A stretch of 64,000 nucleotides of DNA from Agriotes lineatus (taxonomy: Eukaryota; Arthropoda; Insecta; Coleoptera; Elateridae), in the NCBI GenBank assembly GCA_940337035.1, contig CALNHX010003289.1, positions 1-64,000 on the forward strand, in the 5' to 3' direction. The number at the start of each line of letters is the position of its first letter. The stretch's first letter is position 1. Positions 35,831 through 44,445 of the stretch are shown here, one piece after another. Made by a program: the position numbers and the translations under genes. The notes below the pieces were generated by a model. The model searched no databases. It saw only the letters and a list, made by a program, of their open reading frames with translations, and was not told the origin of the DNA.

Positions 35831-37124
35831 ATGTCATCCAAACGTGGTTCTGATAGCAACGGAGATAGTGACGATGTTATTTTTAAACGTGTGCGATATA
35901 ATACAGAGGGACATAAATTAAATATTTTCTCGAAACCGCGAGTTGATAATTTAATCATTAAGGAGGACTATTACTCTTATCAGCCGTTTACGTTAAATAC
36001 AAACAATTCGGATATAATTAGAATACAGATTCAAAGTTCAGACATCCTGACCGCTACTTACAGAAGTTTCTTTACGATATCAGGAACCTTTGCCCCGAAA
36101 ATCGCCGACTCGAAAGATTACACAATCACAAATAATGCAGGTCTATTCCTGTTTGAAGATATACAGCTGTTATTCAATGGTCAGATTATAGACAATGCAA
36201 AACAACCAGGCTATTTGTCTTATCTCAAAGGCCTCGTTTCCTATACGGCAGACGACGTGAGTGCACTTAGCGCTTCCGGATGGTCACATGATCATATCCA
36301 ACAGACTATCGACAAAGATAAGAAAACTTTTGTCTATGCCATTCCGCTAAATCTATTTCTGGGATCGTGCGAGGACTACAAAAAATTCTCGTGCGAATAC
36401 CACAGGAAGTGGTGCTTATACGGAGCAAGAGTGACGTAAATTGCAGTAAAAGTGCAACTACAGCGGTCGATTTTAATATTACAAAAATTACATGGGAAGT
36501 ACCTCATGTGACTCTGAGTGACGAAGCGAATTTGCATCTGCTGGAAAAATTACGAGTACAGCCACTGTACTACTACCATATCGCCGATGGGAATTACATC
36601 AGCATTCAGCCCTTCCACAATCCAATTCGACAATTTGGCGCATAAAGAACACAAACCAAAGTGAAAAACCTAGATTTATAATATTGACATTCCAAGAAGC
36701 CGGTACCATGAATTCTCAGACTGGATATGCTACCGATCTCGCTCACCTGAAAATCACCAATATCAAGGTGTATTTGAACACCTCCGAATTTCCGCAGCAA
36801 CGTATGAAACTGGATTTCGCCAACAAAAATTATTTGGCCGCTTACGAAGCTTATAGGAAATTCCGAGCACAATACTATGGCGACATCGCTTCCACGGACA
36901 AGTGTTTGCTAGATTATAACAAGTTTCTACAGAAGCCCATTTTCGTAATCGATTGTACACGACAATTGGAGTCTGTAAAAGAATCGCCTGTAGACGTAAA
37001 AATAGAAATTGAAGCTGCCGAAAATTTTCCAGTTGGCTCGTCAGCTTTTGCCATTCTGATTCACGATAACATCATTCAATACAATCCTTTCACGGAAATG
37101 GTGACAAAATATGTTAGAGATTAA
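35831..37124 (+). pseudogene. Major capsid protein, double-jelly-roll type, broken by two frameshifts
   Basis: About 430 codons are spread over three frames. Segment 1 (35,831 to about 36,395) has a polar N-terminus, then VDNLIIKEDYYSYQPFTL and GLFLFEDIQLLFNGQIID, the N-terminal half of the insect/cnidarian DJR-like family as I remember it. Segment 2 (about 36,395-36,630) carries VVLIRSKSDVNC and ITWEVPHVTLSDEANLHLL. Segment 3 (about 36,627-37,124) carries LKITNIKVYLNTSEFP, YRKFRAQYYGD, KPIFVIDCTRQLESVKESPV and IQYNPFTEMV. The breaks lie near 36,390 and 36,625. This family forms the pseudo-hexameric capsomers of Maverick-type virions. Apart from the two shifts the sequence looks well conserved, so inactivation would be recent, or the shifts are sequence errors. 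Confidence 0.85.
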
Positions 37125-37304
37125 ATAAGGTTTTATTGTAAATATCTGGTCGATAGTAACCTACTAATCATATTTGTAAATTAGATGTGTAAGCAAATTA
37201 TGTATGTTTCGATTGTAGTAATATTCATATGTAAATACAAGTGTGTGTAAACAAATGGAATTTTATTTAAAAGTGTGTGTATGCATGCAGAATGAATTAG
37301 TATA

Positions 37305-38006
37305 ATGAGGGTGGTTAAACAGGAGAGTTCGCTACCTGTTACAAATATCGACAATGTAGCTGAAGAACGAAACAATCGAATCGTCAGACATGGACCGCTG
37401 TTGCCTCAATCTGTTCGTGCATCTTTTCTGGGACCTACGGGCTGTGGGAAAACGAATGCTATGTTAAGTTTGATAACAGATGCAAACGGTTTACGATTTC
37501 AAAATATCTATGTGTACTCGAAATCGCTCAATCAACCGAAATACGAATATTTGCGAGTTATTCTTAAACCCATTCAAGGTCTCGGTTATTATGAATTCAA
37601 TGAGAAAGAGGAAATGATCGAAGCAAATCATGCAAAACCGTACAGTCTAATTATATTCGACGATATTGGACATGAATTGAGACAAGAGAAGATACAACAA
37701 TACTTTAGCATGGGTCGTCATAATTGCATCGATTGTTTTTATCTTAGTCAAACGTACGCTCGAATTCCCAAACATCTTATCAGAGACAATATTAATTTAC
37801 TGGTATTATTCAAACAAGACGAGTTGAATTTAAAACATGTGTACGACGATCACGTCAGCGCCGACATGACATTCCAACAGTTTAAGGATATGTGTGCACT
37901 GTGCTGGAAGGATGCATATGGCTTTTTGGTAATCGACAAGGATAGCAGCAGCAGTGATGGTGGTGGAAGATATCGTATGGGTTTCGATTCATTTATATAT
38001 TTATAA
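37305..38006 (+). CDS. FtsK/HerA-superfamily genome-packaging ATPase (A32-like), 233 aa
   Basis: Residues 41-50 are FLGPTGCGKT, the Walker A loop. Residues 114-121 (SLIIFDDI) are Walker B with Asp119-Asp120. A polar strand and sensor-like segment follow (DCFYLSQTYARIPKHLIRDN, 143-162), as in poxvirus A32-type packaging ATPases. The length of about 230 residues fits the Polinton ATPase. It should pump the element's DNA into the preformed capsid. A Ser/Gly-rich tail (residues 214-222) precedes the end. The gene follows a 180-bp AT-rich spacer after the capsid gene, probably holding its promoter. The next gene starts 35 bp downstream. The frame is intact. Confidence 0.9.
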   Translation: MRVVKQESSLPVTNIDNVAEERNNRIVRHGPLLPQSVRASFLGPTGCGKTNAMLSLITDANGLRFQNIYVYSKSLNQPKYEYLRVILKPIQGLGYYEFNEKEEMIEANHAKPYSLIIFDDIGHELRQEKIQQYFSMGRHNCIDCFYLSQTYARIPKHLIRDNINLLVLFKQDELNLKHVYDDHVSADMTFQQFKDMCALCWKDAYGFLVIDKDSSSSDGGGRYRMGFDSFIYL

Positions 38007-38040
38007 GCTAAAAACCCGTCTCATATCCGAATTCCCCGTC

Positions 38041-38389
38041 ATGGAGAATACATCATCATCAGCAGCAGCAGCACAGTTAAAGAACAAAGTAATCGAAGCT
38101 ACAAAAAGCATTAGGAAAAAATTCGCCGCTTATAAACGTGATTTACATAAGGCCGAACGAGATTATTTTCAAACGCATAAACAACTTATCGAACCGCTGC
38201 AAAGTATCGCCGCCGTGACTACAGCTTCAAATGCAGCAGCAGTAAAACCGTCATCCGAGACACCATCACATGCAGAACATCGACAAGATTCTACTACTAC
38301 GTCACCGCTAATTAAAAAACGAAAACTTGAACTTGAATCACCTATTCCTACAGTTAGCAGCCAGGCAGAAGTGCAAGATGAAGACATGA

Positions 38390-38420
<31 letters not shown>

Positions 38421-39048
38421 TGAAGCTACATATACATATACATATAGTCCAATGGTGCAAGATGTTATCGAAAGATTACAGAATCATGCTGATGAGGATG
38501 TAGATAGGTCTAGATACGGTATGAAATATGTAAAATCAAGGGACGAATGGCGATTTGGTTATGAGACTATTGATGTTTTACCCGACAACGATATAAAAGT
38601 GGGCGACGACGTTTACAAAGGTACGCCAGGCCTTTTCGAATTGTTAACACTCAAAACTCCGACGAATTTTTCCAACGAAGATATTGATAACTATAGGAAA
38701 ATTGTGAATAGAACGAATGCAGGAAAGACCATACGTGGTCGTGTTGTAGCAGACAAAAGTGTAAAATATCAGCGTTATCTACAGCAGCCGCCACCTGTAA
38801 AATTGCCTACGAAGAAAGTGCTGAAAAAGACAGCGGCGGCAAAGCCTAAACCAAGAAGTGGAAGTGGGGTTTTTAAAACTGTACGTGATATCGATAAACC
38901 AGTTGATTACGTCTATTGGAATAAACCGTCTGAATTGATTAGTCGTTTGCGTCTTTTATATGCATCCAAGTGGGCTGGTAATAATGCACATGACAATGAA
39001 ATTATCTCTATCATCGAGGAGTTAAAAGAAGAGGGTATCATAGCTTAA
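38041..39048 (+). CDS. DUF8207-type Maverick-associated protein, 335 aa
   Basis: The start is ATG 38,041; the open frame upstream overlaps the ATPase end. Residues 1-50 are a charged amphipathic region (KNKVIEATKSIRKKFAAYKR), probably a coiled coil. Residues 55-130 are low complexity, with a basic KKRKLELESP motif like a nuclear localisation signal and a (TCA)n-encoded Ser run. Residues 158-230 hold the family core: RYGMKYVKSRDEWRFGYE, then IKVGDDVYKGTPGLFELLT. The C-terminus (ELISRLRLLYASKWAGNNA, 298-316) is the second conserved block. From memory this pairing marks the DUF8207 proteins of insect and Hydra Mavericks. Function unknown. Its constant presence between ATPase and integrase suggests a virion or DNA-binding role, which is inference. 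The frame is intact. Confidence 0.75.
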
Positions 39049-39062
39049 GGATTAGTGTAAAG

Positions 39063-39680
39063 ATGGTAGTCGACACCTTTGGACGTCAAGTTAGCGATTC
39101 ATCACGTGGCTTTAATTCTGGTAGTGTAGCTGCTGCTCGTGGTCCACCTGGAATAGGATTTAAATTAACAGTCAATGACGATTACGATTTGGAAACTAAA
39201 CGATTGTGTAACATTGGCGATCCGCAAGAAGATAACGATGCTGTAAATAAGAAAAACACCTTAATTGTACAAGAGAAGGTTGTTAGTGTGCGTAAGAGAA
39301 AATTGATAGATGTTGGCGAACCAGAGGCCGAATCGGATGCAGTGACCAAGAAATTTACAAAGAAAAAACTCCGCAGAATCAATTATCGAATAGATCGTGT
39401 GTTGAATGCGATCCGCGAAGATGTCATTCTCCGTTTAATTTCTCTCGAAAGTACATCGAGAGCGCTAATCACATGTGTAGACTCCATTACAGCTAATCTG
39501 TATCATCTTAGTTCTGAGTGGAATCGCGATATGAACACATTACCTATAAAGGTTGCAGCAGAATCCTTTATACATACTTCACCTAGAGCAGAACATTTGC
39601 TGAAATTATTCGAAGAACAGGAGCAGCAGCAACAGCAGCAAGATGACGCCTCCGAAGATAATACCCAACAGCGGCAATAG
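39063..39680 (+). CDS. Fibre-like protein with collagen-type and tail-fibre-type motifs, 205 aa
   Basis: Residues 26-33 (RGPPGIGF) are a minimal collagen-like Gly-Pro-Pro element. Two repeats of one pattern follow: KRLCNIGDPQEDNDAVNKK (46-64) and RKLIDVGEPEAESDAVTKK (79-97). The pattern, hydrophobic-x-(N/D)-hydrophobic-G-(D/E)-P ending in DAV-x-KK, closely resembles the repeat in trimeric phage tail-fibre shafts. Residues 100-170 are helical and basic at first, then Leu/Ile-rich (AIREDVILRLISLEST). The C-terminus is a Gln run and acidic tail. A trimeric spike or fibre on the capsid is a reasonable inference. The integrase ATG lies 38 bp before this gene's stop. Frame intact. Confidence 0.65.
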   Translation: MVVDTFGRQVSDSSRGFNSGSVAAARGPPGIGFKLTVNDDYDLETKRLCNIGDPQEDNDAVNKKNTLIVQEKVVSVRKRKLIDVGEPEAESDAVTKKFTKKKLRRINYRIDRVLNAIREDVILRLISLESTSRALITCVDSITANLYHLSSEWNRDMNTLPIKVAAESFIHTSPRAEHLLKLFEEQEQQQQQQDDASEDNTQQRQ

Positions 39681-40599
39681 GAAACAAGTTATAGTTGATG
39701 AAATTCATAAACCTGCACGTAAAAATTTCCCAAGAAGACATACAGTACTGAAAGGTCCGAGAGATTTGTATCAAATCGATCTTGCCGAATATCGTTACGA
39801 TGCAAAAGACAATGACGGTCACAAATTTATATTGTGCGTAATCGACTGTTATACGAAATACCTGTGGACTTTTCCGCTAAAAACAAAAAGTGGCCCAGAA
39901 GTTACGAGTGCGATGCAAATTATATTGAATGCGGCCGGATCACCGAAGAATATTCAGTCGGACGATGGTAGCGAATTTTGGAATCGACACTTTAAAAAAC
40001 TCATGAAAACACTGGGGATAAGATTTTATTCCACATTTTCAGTCACAAAAGCAGCCATTGCGGAGCGAGTAATTCGCACGATAAAGACAAAACTTGAAAA
40101 ACTGTTTAGTTTTAACGGCAACTACAGGTGGATTGATATTTTGCAGCGTGTTACTGCCGAATATAACAATGAAAAACATCGTACGATCGGAATGACACCT
40201 CATTACGCATTACATAATAATGTCAATCTGGATGCTGTGTATGCTCGTGTGAAGCGTGTTGGAAAACTTCGCTATAGTGTAGGCGATGTTGTACGTATTT
40301 CCAAATTTAAATCGACATTCGAGAAAGGCTATAAACCGAATTGGTCTACGGAACTGTTTAAAATCGTTAAAGTACAACTGGCCAATCCCACAACGTATCT
40401 ATTGGAGGATTTGGAAGGCAAGCCTATTTTGGGTGCATTTTACGAGCAGGAAATTGCAAAAACCAATGAAACCGAAGTGTATTTAGTGGAGAAGATATTA
40501 AAACATCGCCATACTCGTACGAATAATGAACAGTTATTAGTAAAATGGTTAGGTTTTAAAGAGCCCACATGGATATCTGCTAAAGATTTAATTGTCTAA
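39643..40599 (+). CDS. Retroviral-type (rve) integrase with C-terminal chromodomain, 318 aa
   Basis: The catalytic core spans residues 36-190. Asp46 is in LYQIDLAEY, Asp107 in IQSDDGSEFW and Glu141 in KAAIAERVIRTIK, giving a complete D,D,E triad. An SH3-like DNA-binding region follows at about 208-262 (YSVGDVVRISKFKSTFEKGY). Residues 279-318 are a chromodomain (YLVEKILKHR, then LLVKWLGFKEPTW), with Tyr280, Trp302 and Trp310 as likely aromatic-cage residues that could read methylated histone tails and guide insertion. The N-terminal helical/zinc-binding part found in most Polinton integrases is missing or very short; the start overlaps the fibre gene. It inserts the element via its inverted termini. 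An AATAAA lies at 40,624, 25 bp after the stop. Frame intact. Confidence 0.92.
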   Translation: MTPPKIIPNSGNRKQVIVDEIHKPARKNFPRRHTVLKGPRDLYQIDLAEYRYDAKDNDGHKFILCVIDCYTKYLWTFPLKTKSGPEVTSAMQIILNAAGSPKNIQSDDGSEFWNRHFKKLMKTLGIRFYSTFSVTKAAIAERVIRTIKTKLEKLFSFNGNYRWIDILQRVTAEYNNEKHRTIGMTPHYALHNNVNLDAVYARVKRVGKLRYSVGDVVRISKFKSTFEKGYKPNWSTELFKIVKVQLANPTTYLLEDLEGKPILGAFYEQEIAKTNETEVYLVEKILKHRHTRTNNEQLLVKWLGFKEPTWISAKDLIV

Positions 40600-40721
40600 A
40601 ATTGCATGGATACTATGTAGTAAAATAAATAGAATATTAGTTTAAATATGTATATTGTATTTATAATGTTACATAATAATAAACACATATATTACATATA
40701 GAGTTTTTATTTAAAAGACAT
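40600..40721. terminator. Shared polyadenylation region between convergent genes
   Basis: AATAAA at 40,624 and 40,678 serves the plus-strand genes. TTTATT at 40,706 (AATAAA on the minus strand) lies 11 bp past the stop of the converging membrane-protein gene. The 122-bp AT-rich spacer therefore looks like a bidirectional 3'-end region. Confidence 0.6.
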
Positions 40722-41279
40722 TCATGTGACAGTTGGAGATCGTTCACAGCAGGTCGAAATACAATTTGACATCTGATTGGAACACATCGTCACTTCATCT
40801 TGGTGTTGTTGTTGACATTTTCCTCCTAATATATTATAAATAGCAGCAACTGTGCCGCTTATTGCTCCCATCGCAGCAAGTACACCTGATGCTATCCATA
40901 TCCATGACTCATGAAGTACTACATTCATCGTCATCAGCATTACATAATTCCATATCATTAAGTTCCATTTTGTTTCATAATAGGTGCCATTGTGAAAATA
41001 GTAACGAATCTTGTAATTTATCCAGGAGCCTTCTTTGTCCGCATACTCCAATGTCGCTAGGAATGTCTTGTTTAAATGTTTGAAGGTCATTGACCTCCAC
41101 TCACATGCAGCCGTGTCATTAAATGAGGCCAATGAGTTTGAAAATTCTGCGCAAATCTCGACGTTTTTCACATAGGTAGGCCAATACACATATATAGTTT
41201 TATTTATTACTATCGCTAAAGCAAAATACATCAAGGCACTACTAGCCATTATTCTAAATGATATGACACTTTTTAACAT
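40722..41279 (-). CDS. Putative multi-pass membrane glycoprotein, 185 aa
   Basis: The first ATG is at 41,279; the open frame extends upstream without ATG to the TAA at 41,346. Residues 8-25 form a signal-anchor-like hydrophobic helix. Residues 26-104 form a polar domain with four N-glycosylation sequons (Asn26, Asn54, Asn70, Asn97) and Cys43/Cys59. Residues 105-122 and 126-151 are two more hydrophobic segments, the last Gly/Ala-rich (IASGVLAAMGAISGTVAAIY). The tail is Gln- and Cys-rich, with CSNQMSNCISTCC near the end. It belongs to the Maverick-like element and runs against its other genes. No known envelope family was recognised. It may be an envelope or host-interaction protein. It is in the same frame as the ORF at 41,346-41,831, separated by one stop, so the two may be halves of one gene. 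Confidence 0.6.
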   Translation of the reverse strand: MLKSVISFRIMASSALMYFALAIVINKTIYVYWPTYVKNVEICAEFSNSLASFNDTAACEWRSMTFKHLNKTFLATLEYADKEGSWINYKIRYYFHNGTYYETKWNLMIWNYVMLMTMNVVLHESWIWIASGVLAAMGAISGTVAAIYNILGGKCQQQHQDEVTMCSNQMSNCISTCCERSPTVT

Positions 41280-41345
41280 TTTAGTCTTATTTCTAGTACA
41301 TATTCCCTCTACATGCGCACGCGCTTTCACATTCAAGGTAGTAGT

Positions 41346-41831
41346 TTATTGGCCTACTTTCTGATCGAAAATACGCTTGTACACCTGTCCTTTGGCCATG
41401 CATTCCTGCAATTGGGTCCTGGTAAAGTTAAGGTCGTTGCGGAGACTCAACAATTGAATATCCTGCGAAGTAGTCTGTGTGATTAGATAATCTAATTGAA
41501 CCTTGTCATCGGCACACTCTTGGGTAATTTTTTCCAAACACTTTGTCGAACTCGGTAGTGATACTTCATCTCGCAAAGCATTGTACATTGTCGAGAAGTT
41601 AAACATAGGAATTTCGTCGCCCCATTGAGGTTGATGAAAATCTATTTTTACATTGGTTTTATTCACATTCCTATTTATACTGGTCGTTCCGTTTAACCAC
41701 ATTGCGAATTTAACGAATGATCGGTTGCACTTGTCACAGTCAGCATAATTGCAATCAGCACAATCATTTTCATAAGGAATTGTCGCAACTGCGATATGTT
41801 CACTACTAAGTTCTATTCGTAAATCCACCAT
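41346..41831 (-). CDS. Cys-rich, sequon-rich protein with coiled coil, 161 aa
   Basis: ATG at 41,831, ending at TAA 41,346. Residues 24-35 (CADCNYADCDKC) form a CxxC-x4-CxxC cluster. There are five N-glycosylation sequons (Asn36, Asn47, Asn57, Asn78, Asn135), many for such a short protein. Residues 99-145 form a helical, coiled-coil-like stretch (LITQTTSQDIQLLSLRNDL). No signal peptide is seen at this start. Sequons imply a lumenal or extracellular position, so an upstream exon may be missing or this half may be translocated by the hydrophobic segments of the next ORF. The downstream membrane-protein ORF is in the same frame after a single TAA with no other stop between. A nonsense mutation in one longer gene is therefore an equally good reading. 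Confidence 0.5.
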   Translation of the reverse strand: MVDLRIELSSEHIAVATIPYENDCADCNYADCDKCNRSFVKFAMWLNGTTSINRNVNKTNVKIDFHQPQWGDEIPMFNFSTMYNALRDEVSLPSSTKCLEKITQECADDKVQLDYLITQTTSQDIQLLSLRNDLNFTRTQLQECMAKGQVYKRIFDQKVGQ

Positions 41832-42051
41832 AATCTATATCGTCGCAAAAATTTCTTATCACTGGTTACTCCCCCCACCCGCAACTTTTGTAATTTTCCA
41901 CATCTTATACTTAAAACCTTTGTTTCTAAATGTCTCTTTCTCCCACCGTTTCATTTTTACGTGAACGTAATTCTCCCAATCATGCCTTAGATATATTTAC
42001 AGTCAAATTTATTATCGATTTTAATGTCCAGCCACTTCCCGTCTCTTGAAA
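41832..42051. other. Spacer between membrane-protein genes and right inverted repeat
   Basis: 220 bp, AT-rich with CT-rich patches. Probably the promoter region for the minus-strand genes. No gene seen. Confidence 0.4.
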
Positions 42052-42764
42052 ATCTTATCTTGTATGGCGAGCTACTAATAATTTAATTAATATAAAATTG
42101 TAATACTTTGCTTTTAACAGATTAAAACTAACACACATCTTTATCTAATCAGACATTAAAGGCCAGGTCAATGACTCTTTAATATGTTGTTGTTGTGATT
42201 TTTTAATCGCGCGACCTCATTCTGCTAACGGTCCGGTTCCTACGATGATAAGAGATGACCCGGTTCCCACGCTTATCAAAATTTTCCCACGCAATTCGAA
42301 CACCTACAGATGACTCTTTTTAACACTTAAATGCACTTTGAACCCTTAAATGCACTTTTTAGCTTTACCTGAACCCCGTAAATGCACTTTTAAATGCACT
42401 TTCAACCCCGTAAATGCACCTGAACCCCGTAACTGCACTTTTAAATGCACTTTCAACCCCGTAAATGCACTTTTTACCTTTTACCTGAACCCCGTAAATG
42501 CACTTTTTACCTTTTACCTGAACCCCGTAAATGCACTTTTAAATGCACTTTCAACCCCGTAAATGCACTTTTAAATGCACCTTTACCTTTATCTGCAACC
42601 TTTGACCCGGTTCCCACGCTTATCAGTCGACCTTGACCCAGTTCCCACGATGATAACAGATGACCCGGTTCCCACGCTTATCAGGCGACGAGACGACCTT
42701 GACCCAGTTCCCACGATGATAAGAGATGACCTAGTTCCCACGCTCAAGTGCCGCCATACCTACT
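42052..42764 (-). repeat. Right terminal inverted repeat (713 bp)
   Basis: Reverse complement of 31,699-32,338, with extra copies of the AACCCCGTAAATGCACTTTT unit between 42,370 and 42,590. The outer part has TGACCCGGTTCCCACGCTTA units. Frames of 60-80 codons across the repeat arise from the repeat period and are not genes. Confidence 0.9.
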
Positions 42765-43203
42765 TATATTTATTTGAAATCGGCATTAAAGTACCTCGAA
42801 ATCGTTATTAAAATACGAGGAATCTGCATTAAAGTAATCCATTGTTTTACGACTTTGTTGTAGGTGGCGAGGTGGAAGATAACCGTCAACCGACGTTAAC
42901 ATAACCTACAAATGTTGGTTAAAATGTTGTAATTTCACGATTTCTATATTTCAAATAAAACATACTGTATTCCTCGGCACTAACGTTCCTTTTTATCCCT
43001 CATGTGGTTCATTTGCCTTGACCCTACGGGCCTCGGCAACTAAATCTACATTCGTGATAAAAAGTTAAGCTGCAGTGCCTTGTTATACAAACTAGTATTA
43101 AAAGAATAGAAAGTTTTGGTTATTTCTCATTTCAAAGTACAGGTTTAAAAAACTAAAACAATATTAATGCAAAAACATATGAGAACGGTATACAATGCAC
43201 TGG
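42765..43203. other. Right flank, no recognisable gene
   Basis: AT-rich sequence between the Maverick-like element and the hAT element. Nothing recognised. Confidence 0.4.
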
Positions 43204-43211
43204 TGGACTCT

Positions 43212-44076
43212 CAGGCGCGTAGGAGCCGCGGGGGCCACGGGGGCCAATGGCCCCCTCAAATAATTTTCAGAGGGGCCTGGCCCCCTCAAAAATATCTGTT
43301 TCTAGTTTCATCATAATTTATAGTTTTACGTATTTCTTGCAACCACTAACAGGAACATATGTGAACTTGAATTGTAATTAACACCCGCGTCTGTAAATCG
43401 GCTTTATTTTTTATTGCCGCAGAGTGAGCGATATTAAATTTCACTATTCCAGAAAGTAATCGGTGTGGTCGAATATAATTGAAATGGGACTACTAAAACA
43501 ACACTTTTCTTATCGGGTATTTGCCGTGCAACTGCAAGGTTGTTTCCAAAAGATGCCTACTATTATGATTTTAGCTGCCTTTTTGAACAACCGATTGGCG
43601 CGGGTCTGATAAAATACATTTATTGATTTATTATGTGGAACATTAGTAGGTGCTTTACCAACTAGAATTTCTGTTTTTGGTACAGGTTTCTAAATGATAG
43701 TTTCTTAATTGAATTTATTTTTGTAGTATTTTATTATTTTTAATCTTTATTTATACCCTTTTTATTTTTCGGAAACTCGTTTCTATATTTATTTAAGTTT
43801 GCTTATTCATGTGTATTCTTTGCTAATGTGAAAATCTGATAATAAACATTGTTCATTGTTTAATTAATTTTTTTATGGTACAGTGTTTTTTTAAAAATAA
43901 AATAGCACTTATTAAGTATCCAGTGACTACAATATACTATTATAGTATAAAACTAAAAATTGATAATCAGGAAATCAGAAATATTATAGCTCGTATTAAT
44001 GGATCAAGTTAGAAGTATAAGTCTTTATTGAAAATAGAATGGCCCCCGCAGTCTAGAAAACGCTCCTACGCGCCTG
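43212..44076. mobile_element. Non-autonomous hAT element with 8-bp target duplication
   Basis: The 15-bp termini CAGGCGCGTAGGAGC and GCTCCTACGCGCCTG are perfect inverted repeats. They are flanked by the 8-bp duplication TGGACTCT at 43,204-43,211 and 44,077-44,084, the signature of hAT transposition. A GC-rich palindromic patch (GGGGGCCAATGGCCCCCTC) follows the left end. The 865-bp interior is AT-rich and has no transposase frame, so it needs a transposase in trans. Perfect ends and target duplication suggest fairly recent insertion. Confidence 0.88.
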
Positions 44077-44208
44077 TGGACTCTCAGAGACATGTGGCGC
44101 TGCACCTAATACTTCTGTTAAACCACCGGAGGTCATACAAAAAGGAATTTTAAAAAAAATGTACAACAAGGTGTGAATAAATAAAGTTATCAAAAAACTG
44201 TGGACGTA

Positions 44209-44445
44209 CAGTCGCAGAATTAAAAATCCGGACATTTCAAATGATTCAGTGTATATCTTACTTTACTTTACTTATCACGTTACCCGGTAAAATGAGTCAA
44301 AGTCAAAATAATTACTCGTATATGACAGCATGCTTCATTGCTTAACTGTCAATTGCTAACCTAGAAACGCAAAGCCCAATTTACATTACCCAAAAATTGC
44401 AAAAATCCTATATAAGACTCGCCCGGATTTTTAATTCCGCGACTG
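44209..44445. mobile_element. Mariner-like MITE, copy 1 (237 bp)
   Basis: The left end CAGTCGCAGAATTAAAAATC and the right end ATTTTTAATTCCGCGACTG are inverted repeats of about 27 bp flanked by TA on both sides, as in Tc1/mariner. No coding capacity. A diverged relative lies at 51,588-51,819. Confidence 0.75.

Larger units (their letters stand above)
31699..42764. mobile_element. Maverick/Polinton-like virus-like element without DNA polymerase
   Basis: Inverted terminal repeats starting AGTAGGTATGG and ending CCATACCTACT enclose a compact gene set. It comprises two jelly-roll capsid genes, a PLA2/pX minor-capsid protein, an adenain-like protease, an FtsK/A32-like ATPase, a retroviral-type integrase, and several element-specific proteins. 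This combination defines Mavericks/Polintons. The terminal AG...CT is also typical, but the expected 6-bp target duplication is not seen. Ten genes run left to right from 32,444 to 40,599 and two face them from 41,831 to 40,722. Almost every base between the repeats is assigned, and no protein-primed PolB (about 1,000 residues in classical Polintons) is present. The two capsid genes carry frameshifts, so the copy is probably defective. Replication would need a host or helper polymerase. Confidence 0.9.

Noticed and set aside
37954..38040. Longer start for the DUF8207-type protein
   Set aside because: This part overlaps the ATPase C-terminus; the ATG at 38,041 gives a natural N-terminus.
42350..42636. 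Pro/Asn/Thr-rich ORFs
   Set aside because: Products of the GTAAATGCAC repeat period in the right inverted repeat.
31699..42764. Endogenous parvovirus/densovirus because of the PLA2 domain
   Set aside because: There is no NS1 helicase or parvoviral capsid, and the neighbours are Maverick genes within long inverted repeats.
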